Source: Bolinopsis microptera (lineage: Eukaryota; Ctenophora; Tentaculata; Lobata; Bolinopsidae). Taken from it: a stretch of DNA of 64,000 bases. Below, piece after piece: positions 11,096-21,909 of this stretch. Positions within the stretch are counted from its first letter, which is position 1; the number at the start of each line of letters is the position of its first letter. The notes under the pieces are model-generated. The model searched no databases, was not told where the DNA came from, and was given only the letters and a program-made list of their open reading frames with translations. Both the position numbers and the translations under genes were made by a program. The stretch lies in contig NC_087074.1 of the NCBI RefSeq assembly GCF_026151205.1, positions 20,552,765-20,616,764 on the forward strand, read 5' to 3'.

Positions 11096-14000
11096 ATAAA
11101 TTGACCAAAGAGGTATGCCCTGTCTGTACAAAATTCATTTCCATTGGCCAATTCATTGCTGAATGTTGTAGGTGTGACTGTGCTATGCACCATAAATGCT
11201 ATACTAAATCCAGTACAAACAAAATATATGAAGATTTTTACTGCCCTAACTGTGTACACTTAGCAAGTACTCGTTACAATCCGTTTATATATGAAGATAC
11301 TGACTCTGAAAATAATAGTACTGACATTGATGAAACACTTGTAAACATCAACCGATTACTCAATAACTGTAACCCATATAGTGTTAAAGAATTTAATAAA
11401 ACATTTTGCAACCAAATGAACGAGTACTCATCATTATTATTTCAAAATATCGATGGTAATAAATCTAACTTTGATACTCTGGCAATAGAACTACAGAGAT
11501 ATATGAAATTTTCGATCATTGCTTTAGCAGAAACAAATGAAGGCCCCGAATTAAGTGACCTTTACCAACTGACTGGATACAATAGTTTCTATCAAAACAC
11601 TTTGCAAGATAAAAGAAAAGGCACTGGAGTCGCTCTTTATGTATGTGATACCCTCAGTGCTACAGTAAATGGCAATTTGTCCCATATATCTGAAAACCTA
11701 GAAACTCTATTTGTTACGATAAGCAGCAAGAATACTCCGGTCACTGTTGGTGTAGTTTATCGCCCTCCAAGTGGTGATGTAAATGTTGCATTATTAGAAC
11801 TCTCAGCAATTCTCAATAATTTGCCGAAATGCAGTTACCTGGCAGGTGATTTCAACATTGATCTACATAATAAGGATAATGCGATTGTAAAACGTTATGA
11901 GGAAGTCCTGTTCAGTAGAGGATTTTTTCCCCTAATATCTCTGCCAACTCATGAGAAGCCAGGTTGTAAAGCATCGTGTATTGACAATATTATAACTAAC
12001 GATGTAGAGAGTATAATAGCCTCAGGCACACTTACTGATCGTATATCCCACCACTCACCAGTCTTTCAAATATTTGAAAAGAGTATGGGATCCACTAAGA
12101 GTAACCTAAAATATAAACAATATTACGACTACTGTAAGTCTAATGTTACCTCTTTTGTAAAGGACTTGGAACATGAATTAGAGAATAAAGTAATTGACAA
12201 CTTCACGGTATTTCATGATGTTTTCAAAAGTAGTATCGATAAAACGTGTAAGTTGGCAACCCCTAAGTCTTCCAAAAGAACTACACAAAATAACCCATGG
12301 ATCACACCTGGGCTTATAGCCAAAATCAAGCATCAGCACCAACTCTATGACAATTGGGCTAAAGTTAGAAAGAAAAAATGTAAACTTGGTGAAACTGATT
12401 ATAAAGGTGGAACATGTCAATGCTTGAAATGTTGTGAAAAACGTTCTAGATACAAAACTTACAAGGATTATAGAAGGATGGTTAAAAAAGATCGCAAAGA
12501 TGTTCAAACTAAGTATTTTATGGGAAAATTTGCAGACACAAACGGTAATAGTAAGAAGACATGGGAACTGATTAATCAAATACGGGGCAAACAGAAACGG
12601 CAAATAAAACCACTGTTTACTATAAACAATGAGAAGATAACCAATCGTAGAGTAATAGCCAATGAATTTAATAAGTATTTTGTCTCTCTAGCGTCTAATT
12701 TAAACGGGGCATATAATGAAATTGGAGAACTAACTATTAACAATCTTCCTAGTTTTTATGACTACCTGCCTAGAGCAAACACGTCCAGTATTTTCATGAA
12801 TGACTGTACAGCTGACGAGGTTAGAATGATTATATCTGAACTGAAGAATGGGAAGTCATCCGACATCCCAATACATATAGTTAAAGAATCGTCTAAAGTG
12901 ATCTGTCCTATACTTTCTTTATTATACAGTGAATGCATGAGGAATGGAGTATTCCCAGATGATTTAAAGACTGGGAGAATCAGTCCGATCTATAAGAAGG
13001 ATAATGAGGAATTGCTAGAAAACTATTGGCCAGTATCAACCTTAGCTGTTTTTGGTAAGATATTTGAAAAAATTATTTACAACAGACTGTATAGCTTCTT
13101 TCAGTCCCAGGAAATGATTTACGAGAACCAGTACGGATTTAGAAAAAATCACTCCACAAGCCATGCCCTCAACTCCTCAGTGAATTACATAGAATCCTGT
13201 CTTAGCAAAAAACTGCATGTACTTGGAATATTTATTGATCTATCTAAAGCGTTTGACACGATCTCACATGAAAAACTACTTAATAAACTAGACAACTATG
13301 GAATACGTGGAAACGCCAATAGACTCATCGCTAGTTATCTCTCTAATAGATATCAATATGTCTCTGTACTGGGCGAAGAGTCTGACAAGCTGCCTGTTCT
13401 CTTTGGAGTTCCCCAAGGCTCTTGTCTCGGACCCTTGCTATTTATAATATATGTTAACGACTTATTTAGAACAACTGATCTGGGCAAGTTCATACTATTT
13501 GCAGATGACACAAACATATTCGTAGTAGATGAATGTAGAAAAAAACTGTATGAAAGAGCAAACGAAATTCTCCGTTTGTTACACCAGTACATGAAATGCA
13601 ATCTATTACATATAAATATAAAGAAATGCTGCTACATTCACTTCAATCCGTCACGTACAGCTACTGATAATGAGGCAGTTAACGAATCAGAATATATACT
13701 AACTCTGAATAATACGGTAATAAAGCAAGTTAGAGAGACCAAGTTTTTAGGTGTTATTATTGACGAAAAGCTAAAATGGGATGTCCAAATAAGAGCCCTC
13801 AACTCGAAACTTAGGTGTGAGATCGGAAGACTCAGTAGAATACGACACGTTATCCCGAAAAAACACCATAAAGAATTGTACCACACGTTATTTGAGTCAC
13901 ACCTAAGATTTGGAATATCGGTATGGGGTGGGTCGAGTAACAATATGCTTCAACCTATCTTCATCACTCAGAAAAAATGTATCAGAATACTATTTGGTGA

Positions 14001-14460
14001 CCTTGAAGCATATCTAGATAAATTTAGAACATGTGCCAGAACACGTTGTATAGATGAACAAATCCTAGGAAGGGAATTCTTTGAAAAAGAGCATACAAAG
14101 CCGTTGTTTAACAAGAACGGCCTTCTTACTGTCCACAACCTGTACAAATACACATGTCTATTAGAACTGTTCAAAATTGTCAGATTAGAATCTCCAATCT
14201 CACTCCTATCTTTACTCCACAGATCACCATCACAAAGACGTTCAGACCAGTTCATCACCCCGAACCCATCATCCTCTTTCATTTATCAATCAACAAAAAT
14301 GTGGAACGACTGTCGAAAAATTGACAGTTTGATAAGCTTTACTAAGTCAACGAACTTAGTTAAAGTAACACTGAAAAGTGAGCTACTCAAGATACATTCC
14401 AGGTACGAAGAATTAGAATGGACAGAATTAAACTTCGATAAGAATGAGCTTGTATTTTAA
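11092..14460 (+). CDS. LINE ORF2: PHD finger, endonuclease and reverse transcriptase
   Basis: An intact 1122-residue frame. The start codon overlaps the ORF1 stop as ATGA, suggesting termination-reinitiation. Residues 6-56 form a PHD-like finger (CPVC, CCRCDCAMHHKC, CPNC). The endonuclease follows with LAETNE (about 145-150), VVYRPPSGD, GDFNID (about 252) and SHHSP (about 319). The reverse transcriptase, about 590-860, has QYGFRKNHSTSHA, FIDLSKAFD, GVPQGSCLGPLLF and the catalytic FADD at 803-806. The C-terminal region includes a Cys-rich stretch and no RNase H. All key catalytic residues I can identify are present, so the protein could be functional for target-primed reverse transcription. 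No in-frame stop. Confidence 0.93.
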   Translation: MNKLTKEVCPVCTKFISIGQFIAECCRCDCAMHHKCYTKSSTNKIYEDFYCPNCVHLASTRYNPFIYEDTDSENNSTDIDETLVNINRLLNNCNPYSVKEFNKTFCNQMNEYSSLLFQNIDGNKSNFDTLAIELQRYMKFSIIALAETNEGPELSDLYQLTGYNSFYQNTLQDKRKGTGVALYVCDTLSATVNGNLSHISENLETLFVTISSKNTPVTVGVVYRPPSGDVNVALLELSAILNNLPKCSYLAGDFNIDLHNKDNAIVKRYEEVLFSRGFFPLISLPTHEKPGCKASCIDNIITNDVESIIASGTLTDRISHHSPVFQIFEKSMGSTKSNLKYKQYYDYCKSNVTSFVKDLEHELENKVIDNFTVFHDVFKSSIDKTCKLATPKSSKRTTQNNPWITPGLIAKIKHQHQLYDNWAKVRKKKCKLGETDYKGGTCQCLKCCEKRSRYKTYKDYRRMVKKDRKDVQTKYFMGKFADTNGNSKKTWELINQIRGKQKRQIKPLFTINNEKITNRRVIANEFNKYFVSLASNLNGAYNEIGELTINNLPSFYDYLPRANTSSIFMNDCTADEVRMIISELKNGKSSDIPIHIVKESSKVICPILSLLYSECMRNGVFPDDLKTGRISPIYKKDNEELLENYWPVSTLAVFGKIFEKIIYNRLYSFFQSQEMIYENQYGFRKNHSTSHALNSSVNYIESCLSKKLHVLGIFIDLSKAFDTISHEKLLNKLDNYGIRGNANRLIASYLSNRYQYVSVLGEESDKLPVLFGVPQGSCLGPLLFIIYVNDLFRTTDLGKFILFADDTNIFVVDECRKKLYERANEILRLLHQYMKCNLLHINIKKCCYIHFNPSRTATDNEAVNESEYILTLNNTVIKQVRETKFLGVIIDEKLKWDVQIRALNSKLRCEIGRLSRIRHVIPKKHHKELYHTLFESHLRFGISVWGGSSNNMLQPIFITQKKCIRILFGDLEAYLDKFRTCARTRCIDEQILGREFFEKEHTKPLFNKNGLLTVHNLYKYTCLLELFKIVRLESPISLLSLLHRSPSQRRSDQFITPNPSSSFIYQSTKMWNDCRKIDSLISFTKSTNLVKVTLKSELLKIHSRYEELEWTELNFDKNELVF

Positions 14461-15725
14461 AACAGAGTCCTTTGACTTTATTATTTTGAAATTGAAGAAT
14501 CGTCTGGCCATAACTCATTTCGTTCGCATTATAGATTCACATTCACTTTCATTTTCACTATCACACACAGTACAGGGTCATACCCCAATACCAAATTATT
14601 ATAGGGCACAAGAACAAATTTGTTTACAATTATCAAAATATGTTGAGCCCAGCAGCTTACTTCCTTTCCTCTCTTCCCCCGTCGTCTGGAGCATGTGATT
14701 TTTGTTGATATCCGAGCTCTTGTTGTTTTTATCTTTTGGTTAACTTTCTGTGATTGGACTCGGTATTTTCGTCCCGGCCGAGTGGGACGATGCTTGCTCG
14801 CCAGTTAAGCTATACTGTAGATGACACTAATTTCTACAAACCACAAAATATTAAATATAAAATGTGTCCAGTATGGCGCAAATGCATAATTTGATAATTT
14901 CTCGACGCCGTCGTTGGGGTGAGAGTTATCTGAACCAACTGCATGCCCCTACGATTGCGTCACCACTGGTGAGCAAGCATTTGTTTGTTGTTTAGTTGTG
15001 TTGAAAGGGAACATTACTTGATTAATTCATCCATTCGGATTTTAATAACGATGAGCTATGATATACCGTTCATCTTAGACTATTGGATCAATCTTATTAT
15101 ATGATTAGATTTTATAAACGAACTTGGCATACAAAAGATTATAATGCGGAGGTTGGCTGGCTCTTCTATAATAAATACGACACTTCAATTTACAGAATGC
15201 TTGCTAGAGATAAGACAAAATATTATCAGACTATACATGCAGCATGAGTAACTGGTGGATAAGCCTTCGGTAAAAACGGATCCGGAAAAGTCAATGCGGC
15301 ACTCGGGTCCTTGGTATTGTCGTCGGTATATTGTCCATTATCTACGTTCTGCTTTCGTAGTTTAAACAATAGTGAGTTCTAAATATACAGCTTTAAACCG
15401 ATTAAGTATGAATGAATGAAATACCTGACAATCCGCACTCTTATAATCCAAAAGCATGAGTAACTCGTAGTGATGTATGATTTCTAGAAACTTTAAATTA
15501 ATTTTGGCGCTCACAGGTCCTCATGAATATATGTGATTGCCGCATAAGGTTCTGTAAATGCGCAGGGCACCTTCAAGCTTAAATTATTCACCTTACTGAG
15601 GCAGTCAACCAACGCGTGGCTTTATTTTTATGATATGATATGTTTTGATTGTTATTAATAAATACCAAAATTTAAATTTGTTTTCCTAAAATTTGTTTTC
15701 CTAATCCCAGTGTCAGTAGTTAACG
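14461..15725. other. LINE 3' flank and unassigned sequence
   Basis: It may include the LINE 3' UTR. No tail repeat marks the element end. No gene seen. Confidence 0.4.
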
Positions 15726-15731
15726 ATACAT

Positions 15732-16434
15732 TTGATCAACACACATATCATCATATGGTCTGACAGTCTATCATCTATACAAGCTATCTCTGCGCTTTCA
15801 ACGCGGAGTAGAACTACAAGAGACTGTTATGACTCTCTTAATGCACTCGGATCCAACAACTTGCTAGAGATACGATGGATCGCTGCACACATCAGATTGT
15901 GGGGGATTAAAAAAGCAGATGAGCTGGCCAAGCTTGGTAAAATCAGTGAATCCACTTTAAAGTGTCCAATTCCACAATCCTACATCAAACGTCAAATCGA
16001 CAAAAAAACTCAACAGACTGAATCAGGAATCTTGGTTAACTGATGGTCCCAGACACACCAAAGTGACACTCGGCCACAAGCACACCAACATCATCAAAAA
16101 CCTCAACACTACACTCAGCAACAACAGATAAGATTACAGAACTACAGTTTACCTCATCACGGGTCACTGCGGCTTAAACAAACACCTTCACACCATTTGC
16201 AAATCAAACACCAGTGCTTGTCTTATGTGCGGCGACGTAGAGGAAACTGTCTCACACTTCCTTGGACAGTGTCCGGCTATTGCCCAAATAAGAGGTCAAT
16301 ACTTCCAGGACTACTACCTCTCTGTCAATGACATATTCGACAACCAACCCATCACCACGATTGTCAAACCGTACCAAACGCTTAATTGTGCCGGAAGAGC
16401 TGGAATCTGGATCAGACCAGGGTGACTTAGAGTA
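15732..16434 (+). pseudogene. Fragment of a second LINE: RNase H and C-terminal zinc knuckle
   Basis: The frame at 15732-16043 reads IIIWSDSLSSIQAI, then IRWIAAHIRLWG-KKADELAKLG, the pattern of a retrotransposon RNase H (Asp catalytic motif and the W-x-H...AD-LAK end). After stops and frame changes, 16150-16425 gives GHCGLNKHLHT and CLMCGDVEETVSHFLGQC, the usual C-terminal Cys/His region of I- or Jockey-like elements. It is broken in several frames and unrelated to the CR1 copy upstream, which lacks RNase H. 16435-17052 holds nothing recognised. Confidence 0.75.
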
Positions 16435-17052
16435 TGAACTCATAAGCTGTCTCGTCTCATTGTACTTTTCCATACCCAGCTAGCACTTAAGCGTATCATC
16501 TTGACTCATGTCAATTTTTACACCATCCTCCACCATTCACTCTGATTTCACCGGCAACCTTCCCCAGGGTTGCCACACCCCAGAAGTTTTTTAACCTCTC
16601 TTTTTAAAAAAAGAAATTGGATCTATTATATCTGTTTCAACTCACCCGTTTCAACTCACCAGATATGAACCGTGATTGAGGGTAAAATCAGGAGACCTGC
16701 CAAAAAATATGTAATTTTCTAAGGATACCCTTTCAGTACATCTACATTGTAGTGTAAAAATAGTACTACATTATGATATAGTATTTTCTGATTGCAAATG
16801 AGAATTATACGAAGATGACTGCTCAGTACATGTGACTCCAAAATGTTTCTGATTATTATGTTCAGTTTTATTATTTTACCGACTAAATGATTCACTGGGA
16901 TATGCTCCCAGACAGCTTCTTTCAGAATGTGAATATGAAAATTATACAAGAGTTGCTATAAAGCAATGAAAGGCATTAGTTTGGTCAAATCAAACAGAAC
17001 ATATGCTATCAGACTTTCAACTGACTGAGTTCATCGGTCTACTATACAATCT

Positions 17053-17427
17053 CGCTCCTACTAAATCGCTCGCCCAAATTTTAAGAAAATTCATGTGAAA
17101 AGGCCCTTTAGGCATGAAAGTGATCTAGATCGGTGTATTTTTGGACGCTGATTCCGAATCACCCCCCATGACGTAGGGTTAAAATGCTTCCCTGGAGAGT
17201 TATGGGCAAAAAACCGTTTTGGTCACGTGACAGGCTAGTAAAACGTGAATTCGATTATTTAGGGCTCGGGTTAGGGTTAGGGTTGTGGTTAAGATTATGG
17301 ATAGTTTCGGGGTTATGGTTAGGGTTAGGGTTGGGATTAGGGTTTATGTAAAACCGTTTTGTACGGCTGCAAGACCAAAAAAACCAAAGTCACGTGAAAT
17401 TTTTGGGCGAGCGATTTAGTAAGAGCC
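17053..17427. mobile_element. MITE with TIRs and a 9-bp target-site duplication
   Basis: Ends are inverted copies of about 25 bp sharing TACTAAATCGCTCGCCCAAA. They are flanked by a direct ATACAATCT at 17044-17052 and 17428-17436. The 375-bp body has no coding capacity. A 9-bp duplication is typical of Mutator-like elements, so that assignment is likely but not proven. Confidence 0.75.
17263..17345 (+). repeat. Degenerate interstitial TTAGGG-like repeats
   Basis: Several GGGTTAGGGTTAGGG-type runs mixed with variants such as GGGTTATGG, inside the MITE at 17053-17427. TTAGGG is the common metazoan telomere unit; here it is internal to a transposable element. Confidence 0.8.
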
Positions 17428-17578
17428 ATACAATCTAACAAAATAAAAAACTAATCGTGGTTGTTTATTAACATGGACGTCGGTCTTGCAGTAGCGGAAC
17501 CGCTTGTGAAACAAGCGCGTCATGCAGTACGCGTAGACTCATGGCTAAGTAAAGGCGGCGCTCAGTCTGTCATTCCGT

Positions 17579-18376
17579 TGACCATTGCTAATGATCTGGC
17601 CCGGCGCGCGCTACTTCGTAGCTCGTGCCATCGCAACATTTCGAGAAGAAAGCGGCGCGCGCTACTTCGAAGAAATTTAGACGAGTAACATCCGTCAATC
17701 ATTCCGCCGAAACTTTATTTTTAAACATAATTAATAGCCAGGGGTCTTGTCCATTGCTAATTTTAAAAAGTAACATCCGTCTAAATGGCCCTGCGTGAAT
17801 ACAACTTTATTGTTTATTTATTATTGTTAATGGATTAGAGTTGTCATACGTTGTAAGATCCGCCGCGCACGAGTGCGCGGCTCCCCTGTATCGTAGAAAC
17901 TCTACCGTACTGAAACTCCACCATAGTGAAACGACCGTGGGGTCACGACGTGATACAAAATTAAAGGACGTCACTACTTCGACACGCCGCGCGAACTTCG
18001 ACACGCCGCGCGAATTATTATTTTTGTTTTGCTTCTGTACGAATGCCGAACAACGAAGTTACCTGGGGACCTCAGGCCCCAGAAACCCTTACTGGATGGG
18101 GCCTAATTTTGAAAGTAAAAGAGTTAGAGATTTCCGGTTTTTTGCAACATGTTCAAAACATGTAAAAGTAACGTTTGGAGTTATCTACAAATCTCCAGAA
18201 AAGTGTCATTTTGGGCCGATCAAAAGTTTGCAACTTTAACTTTGCAGATTCCTGTACTTTGATTGGTTGACGGATGTTACTCGTCTAAATTTCTTCGAAG
18301 TAGCGCGCGCCGCTTTCTTCGACGGCAAGTGCTACGAAGTAGCGCGCGCCGGGCCAGATCATTAACAATGGTCAAT
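17579..18376. mobile_element. Foldback element with about 115-bp inverted arms
   Basis: The left arm (17579-17701) is repeated inverted at 18260-18375. Both include GATCTGGCCCGGCGCGCGCT and CTACTTCGAAGAAATTTAGA. The arms differ by small indels. The interior frames (17461-17688, 17841-18239) are not like any transposase I know. Confidence 0.75.
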
Positions 18377-18742
18377 CTGATTGGCTGAATTGTGTCAAGT
18401 GCTGGCTGCTTGAAGATTGGAATCGAATGTTTATGATAATGATAGCCTGAGGTACCCAGGTAACCTCGAAAGTGATCTTAAATGATTCCTCGTTTAATTT
18501 TGTCATAGAAGGAAGTTATAAAAATATTTCATACGTATCAAATTGGATGTGCTTTTGGCGGAGATATAACCAATAACGTGCGCATTTAGGAAAACATCGA
18601 AAATCGCCTGTAAAATGTTAAGTGATTTAGCACGCGCAAGCGATATTGAATATATAATAATAATAATACTAGACTAGTAAGCTAGCTAGGTGAAACAAAT
18701 TTCGCCGTTAACAGTTATATTAACTCACCACAAGTTTTTGAT

Positions 18743-19240
18743 TGTAGGTTTACAACCTACCAGGACGCGCGCCGAGTTGGACTCGTCGACGGTCCAATAT
18801 TATATATGGAACAGATATTTTACGAGTATCACCCGTTAAGTTTTTGAGCTTGTTATTCTCTTTCAAAAGTATTCCAAGTAATTTGTATAAGTGCATATAT
18901 TAACTTTGTAGCCCGATGCACTACTGGGTCGCGCCGCGCATAAAATAATTCTTCTCGCAATCTTCGGTAGATCGGCGAGATGCACCACTGTGCCTCAACG
19001 AGCTGCGAAGGATTGACACCGAGAATCAAATATTAACTCTGAATACATTGCAATATAATTTATCTCGATTCAGGAAGTTTGAAAGAAGTTACAGCAATGC
19101 GCGCGATTTGGGGAGTGTGCTTTTGGCGGAGATATAAACTGCGCCTATTCGTAAAATATTCATTTCAAATATTCAAGACCGTCGACGAGTCGATCCAACT
19201 CGGCGCGCGTCTTGGTAGGTTTGTAGGTTATAAACCTACA
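18743..19240. mobile_element. TIR element with about 50-bp arms
   Basis: The left arm at 18743-18793 and right arm at 19177-19240 are inverted copies sharing the GCGCGCCGAGTTGGA-CTCGTCGACGGTC segment. A GTGCTTTTGGCGGAGATATA block occurs at 18549 and again at 19119, one copy outside and one inside the arms, so several insertions may be nested. No coding sequence. Confidence 0.7.
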
Positions 19241-20262
19241 ACACTTACTTAAGGACAATGCAGCCTTTTCTGTTCATAAACACACCGATTGAAAATATGT
19301 TAGGCTAAGCGCAGGTTATATATGTTATATAGAAAATTATTTCAAAATTATTTCAAATTATTTCACCTCTCTAACTAAACCTGAGAGGGCATTGGTTAGA
19401 GCAACTTGTTTAACACTCGTTGTCTTGCCACGCATATCAATATGCTTATTGCTTTCCTTCGAAGAAAACTTTGAGAAAACCTTTGACTAACACTTTAACC
19501 TTTTAAAGATGACCACAGTTGTGTTGCTCTATCTGCGCGCTCTACTTCAACTTGCGCGCGGAGATTTTATTAGAAATAGTAGTATAGGTTCTTCATTCTT
19601 TAAAAAACAAGAATTGAATCGAGCGCTGATTTTGTTGTTTGATCTTAGGCGTCACCTAATTTCGCGCTTGTTTTCGTTTGTTTTATCCGTGATGTCAGTT
19701 ACGTCGACTTGGTTAAGATACTTTTAATCTAACATAAAATGCGTCACGATAGTCAAAATTGATTTAATTTAGGTTGATTAACTTAACCTTATACATTCCT
19801 AGCGATAGTCGTTGGTCTTTACATTTACATTTCTAATTCCCATTTTGGACCATATTTTGACGTTTGTAGGACGTTAGCCAGGATTCATGAAGTGATCTCT
19901 TTGGATTGTGATATCACTTCTTTACGAATAGATTCTCGGTGCCACCTACATGTTCAGCGAACTTACTTTCTGATATCGTACTTGCAAACGAATGAACGAC
20001 TCTAGAAGTTCTCCACGGTTGTCCAACGCTATACACAGCGCTCTACAATACATGACCAACATTATTGTCCACCGTAATGATACAACTATCATATTTTACC
20101 TGTGAACAATTTGAATCCTTTTCAGTCCCATTCTTGTAACAACGCTAAGCATGACGATGTTAATGGTTTTGAATCTAACTTGTTGTAATTATTTAGTTTC
20201 TTTAAACGTGTTACTAACCAGTCACCTTCTCGTAGCAGTAAGTCCTCCACCTATACCTTACC
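19241..20262 (+). other. Upstream region of the zinc-finger gene
   Basis: No upstream exon or clear TATA element was identified. The transcription start and 5' UTR of the gene starting at 20263 probably lie here, but nothing in the sequence fixes them. The plus frame at 19509-19727 looks spurious. Confidence 0.35.
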
Positions 20263-20419
20263 ATGGCTTCTGCCAGCACCGCTCCCCTCCCCATTTTCTA
20301 CAACAATGATGTCCACAACTTCTATTTGAAGCAGAAGCAAGAATTCCATTTCACTCAAAAAAGTGATAATGAATTTCTTATGTTTCTACTAGACACCGCA
20401 GTCCGAGTCATATCAATAG
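20263..20419 (+). CDS. Constant exon A: N-terminus of the zinc-finger gene
   Basis: The ATG at 20263 lies in a good initiation context (CTTACCATGG). It encodes 52 residues beginning MASASTAPLPIFYNND and containing FHFTQKSDNEFLMFLLDTAV, a likely helical segment, and ends phase 1 at a strong ATAG/GTAAGT donor. It is not a BTB domain, the usual N-terminus of lola-type genes, and I do not recognise the fold. The donor is followed by three more tandem copies of itself. The membership of A and B in the gene is inferred from strand, proximity and phase. Confidence 0.6.
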
Positions 20420-20605
20420 GTAAGTTTACAACTTAATCTTACATCTGTAATATTACTACATATCAATAGGTAAGTTTACAACTTAATCTTACATCTGTAA
20501 TATTACTACATATCAATAGGTAAGTTTACAACTTAATCTTACATCTGTAATATTACTACATATCAATAGGTAAGTTTACAACTTAATCTTACATCTGTAA
20601 TATTC
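20411..20605 (+). repeat. 50-bp tandem repeat carrying four splice donors
   Basis: Four units start at 20411, 20461, 20511 and 20561, each with ATCAATAGGTAAGTTTAC. The first donor is used in the model. Use of a later one would add an in-frame stop (ACT TAA) straight after the first donor position. Confidence 0.9.
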
Positions 20606-20631
20606 TACGCACGGTGTTAAGCTTAGAGTAG

Positions 20632-20817
20632 CTGCGAATGTATCAGATTACAAGAATCACAATCAGGGTTATAATTACTCAGTTGTTGCCAATTTCAAAC
20701 AGTTCACTCAAAGTTCAATTGTGTTAAAAAGATTAAAAGATCGTCCTAGAGAACATGATAAATACTCCCGTTACTTATTGTTCATTCTCATTCATTACCC
20801 AAACCACTTCACTCGTC
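20632..20817 (+). CDS. Constant exon B (boundaries uncertain)
   Basis: The frame is open from about 20604 to 20910 and looks coding (VSDYKNHNQGYNYSVVANF, LKRLKDRPREHDKYSRYLLF). The proposed boundaries are the acceptor GAGTAG before 20632 and a GTCTCA donor after 20817; they are weak but keep phase 1 at both ends. Exon A could also splice straight to exon C in frame, which would skip this exon. The encoded segment is basic and partly hydrophobic, with no known domain recognised. Confidence 0.45.
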
Positions 20818-20850
20818 GTCTCAGAAACCAATTAACTCCGTTTCCACTCA

Positions 20851-21470
20851 CTGTTACTAACCAACACTCCCTCAGTACAACATCTAGCACCAGTTATAGA
20901 GGCCGTGTCTGACTGTTACTAACCAACACTCCCTCAGTACAACATCTAGCACCAGTTATAGAGGCCGTGTCTGACTGTTACTAACCAACACTCCCTCAGT
21001 TCAACATCTAGCACCCGTGATAGAGGCCGTGTCTCACTGTTACTAACCAACACTCCCTCAGTTCAACATCTAGCACCCGTGATAGAGGCCGTGTCTGATA
21101 ACACTAACCAATACCCCCTCAGTTCAACATTTAGCACCCGTGATAGAGGCCGTGTCTGACTGTTACTAACCAACACTCCCTCAGTACAACATCTAGCACC
21201 AGTTATAGAGGCCGTGTCTGATAACACTAACCAACACTCCCTCAGTTCAACATCTAGCACCCGTGATAGAGGCCGTGTCTGATAACACTAACCAATACCC
21301 CCTCAGTTCAACATTTAGCACCCGTGATAGAGGCCGTGTCTGACTGTTACTAACCAATACCCCCTCAGTTCAACATTTAGCACCCGTGATAGAGGCCGTG
21401 TCTGATAACACTAACCAATACCCCCTCAGTTCAACATTTAGCACCAGTGATAGAGGCCGTGTCTGATGCT
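20851..21470 (+). repeat. 61/62-bp tandem repeat carrying ten complete 3' splice sites
   Basis: Each unit has a branch-point-like ACTAAC, then CAACACTCCCTCAG or CAATACCCCCTCAG, then the first bases of exon C. The ten possible exon starts are 20876, 20938, 21000, 21062, 21123, 21185, 21246, 21307, 21369 and 21430. Two unit types alternate (TGTTACTAAC, 62 bp; ATAACACTAAC, 61 bp). Only the last start stays open into exon C; the others reach a stop within one or two units. Confidence 0.9.
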
Positions 21471-21546
21471 GGGATTGAAGTTGATGATATCGAGGATGAT
21501 GTGTCACCCATACACACCCCCAACAACACTTCCAACATCTCGGCAG
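21430..21546 (+). CDS. Constant exon C: acidic linker
   Basis: A 117-nt exon, phase 1 at both ends, from the tenth tandem acceptor to donor GGCAG/GTAATA. It encodes about 39 residues including LAPVIEAVSDAGIEVDDIED and SPIHTPNNTSN. The acidic, Ser/Thr/Pro-containing composition fits a flexible regulatory region. The downstream intron (21547-21909) holds an AT-rich tandem repeat. Confidence 0.7.
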
Positions 21547-21554
21547 GTAATACA

Positions 21555-21672
21555 AAAACATATCATTAACATAATATATACAAACATATTATTAACATAA
21601 TATATACAAACATATTATTAACATAGTATATACAAGCATATTATTAACATAATATGTACAAACATATAAAAC
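21555..21672. repeat. AT-rich tandem repeat, about 25-bp unit
   Basis: Units of ACATATTATTAACATAATAT with small changes, inside the intron between constant exons C and D. Confidence 0.85.
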
Positions 21673-21909
21673 ATAATATGGCGCCCCACCGTACGTACAG
21701 TTTACATCCCTCTGATTTGTTATGGTTATGTGGTGTGGTTTGCAGTCAGTTTATGGCTTTTTGGTACGTCTCAAGGGTGTTAAAAGGTTGATGTCAGACT
21801 TTTAAATGACTTTTAAATTTATCAATCACGGTTTATTAGCGATGATTATATGGGATACTAATACTGAGTTGATTTAAAAAAGCTTCATTGTAAATGCTAA
21901 TAATTTCAG

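Larger units (their letters stand above)
8830..14470 (+). mobile_element. CR1-like non-LTR retrotransposon, near full length
   Basis: Two ORFs in the CR1-family arrangement: ORF1 with a PHD-like finger and an esterase domain, ORF2 with PHD, apurinic-type endonuclease and reverse transcriptase. No LTRs, integrase or RNase H were seen. Both ends are uncertain because no target-site duplication or 3' microsatellite was identified. ORF2 is intact, so the insertion is fairly young, while ORF1 carries two frame breaks. The clade call rests on ORF1 esterase plus PHD modules, an association known for CR1-like elements. Confidence 0.85.

Noticed and set aside
17461-18239. Open frames 17461-17688 and 17841-18239
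   Set aside because: They lie in or across the arms and interior of a foldback element and show no protein family pattern.
20263-20419. BTB domain at the N-terminus, as in lola or mod(mdg4)
   Set aside because: Neither exon A nor exon B shows BTB motifs, so the lola comparison concerns architecture only.
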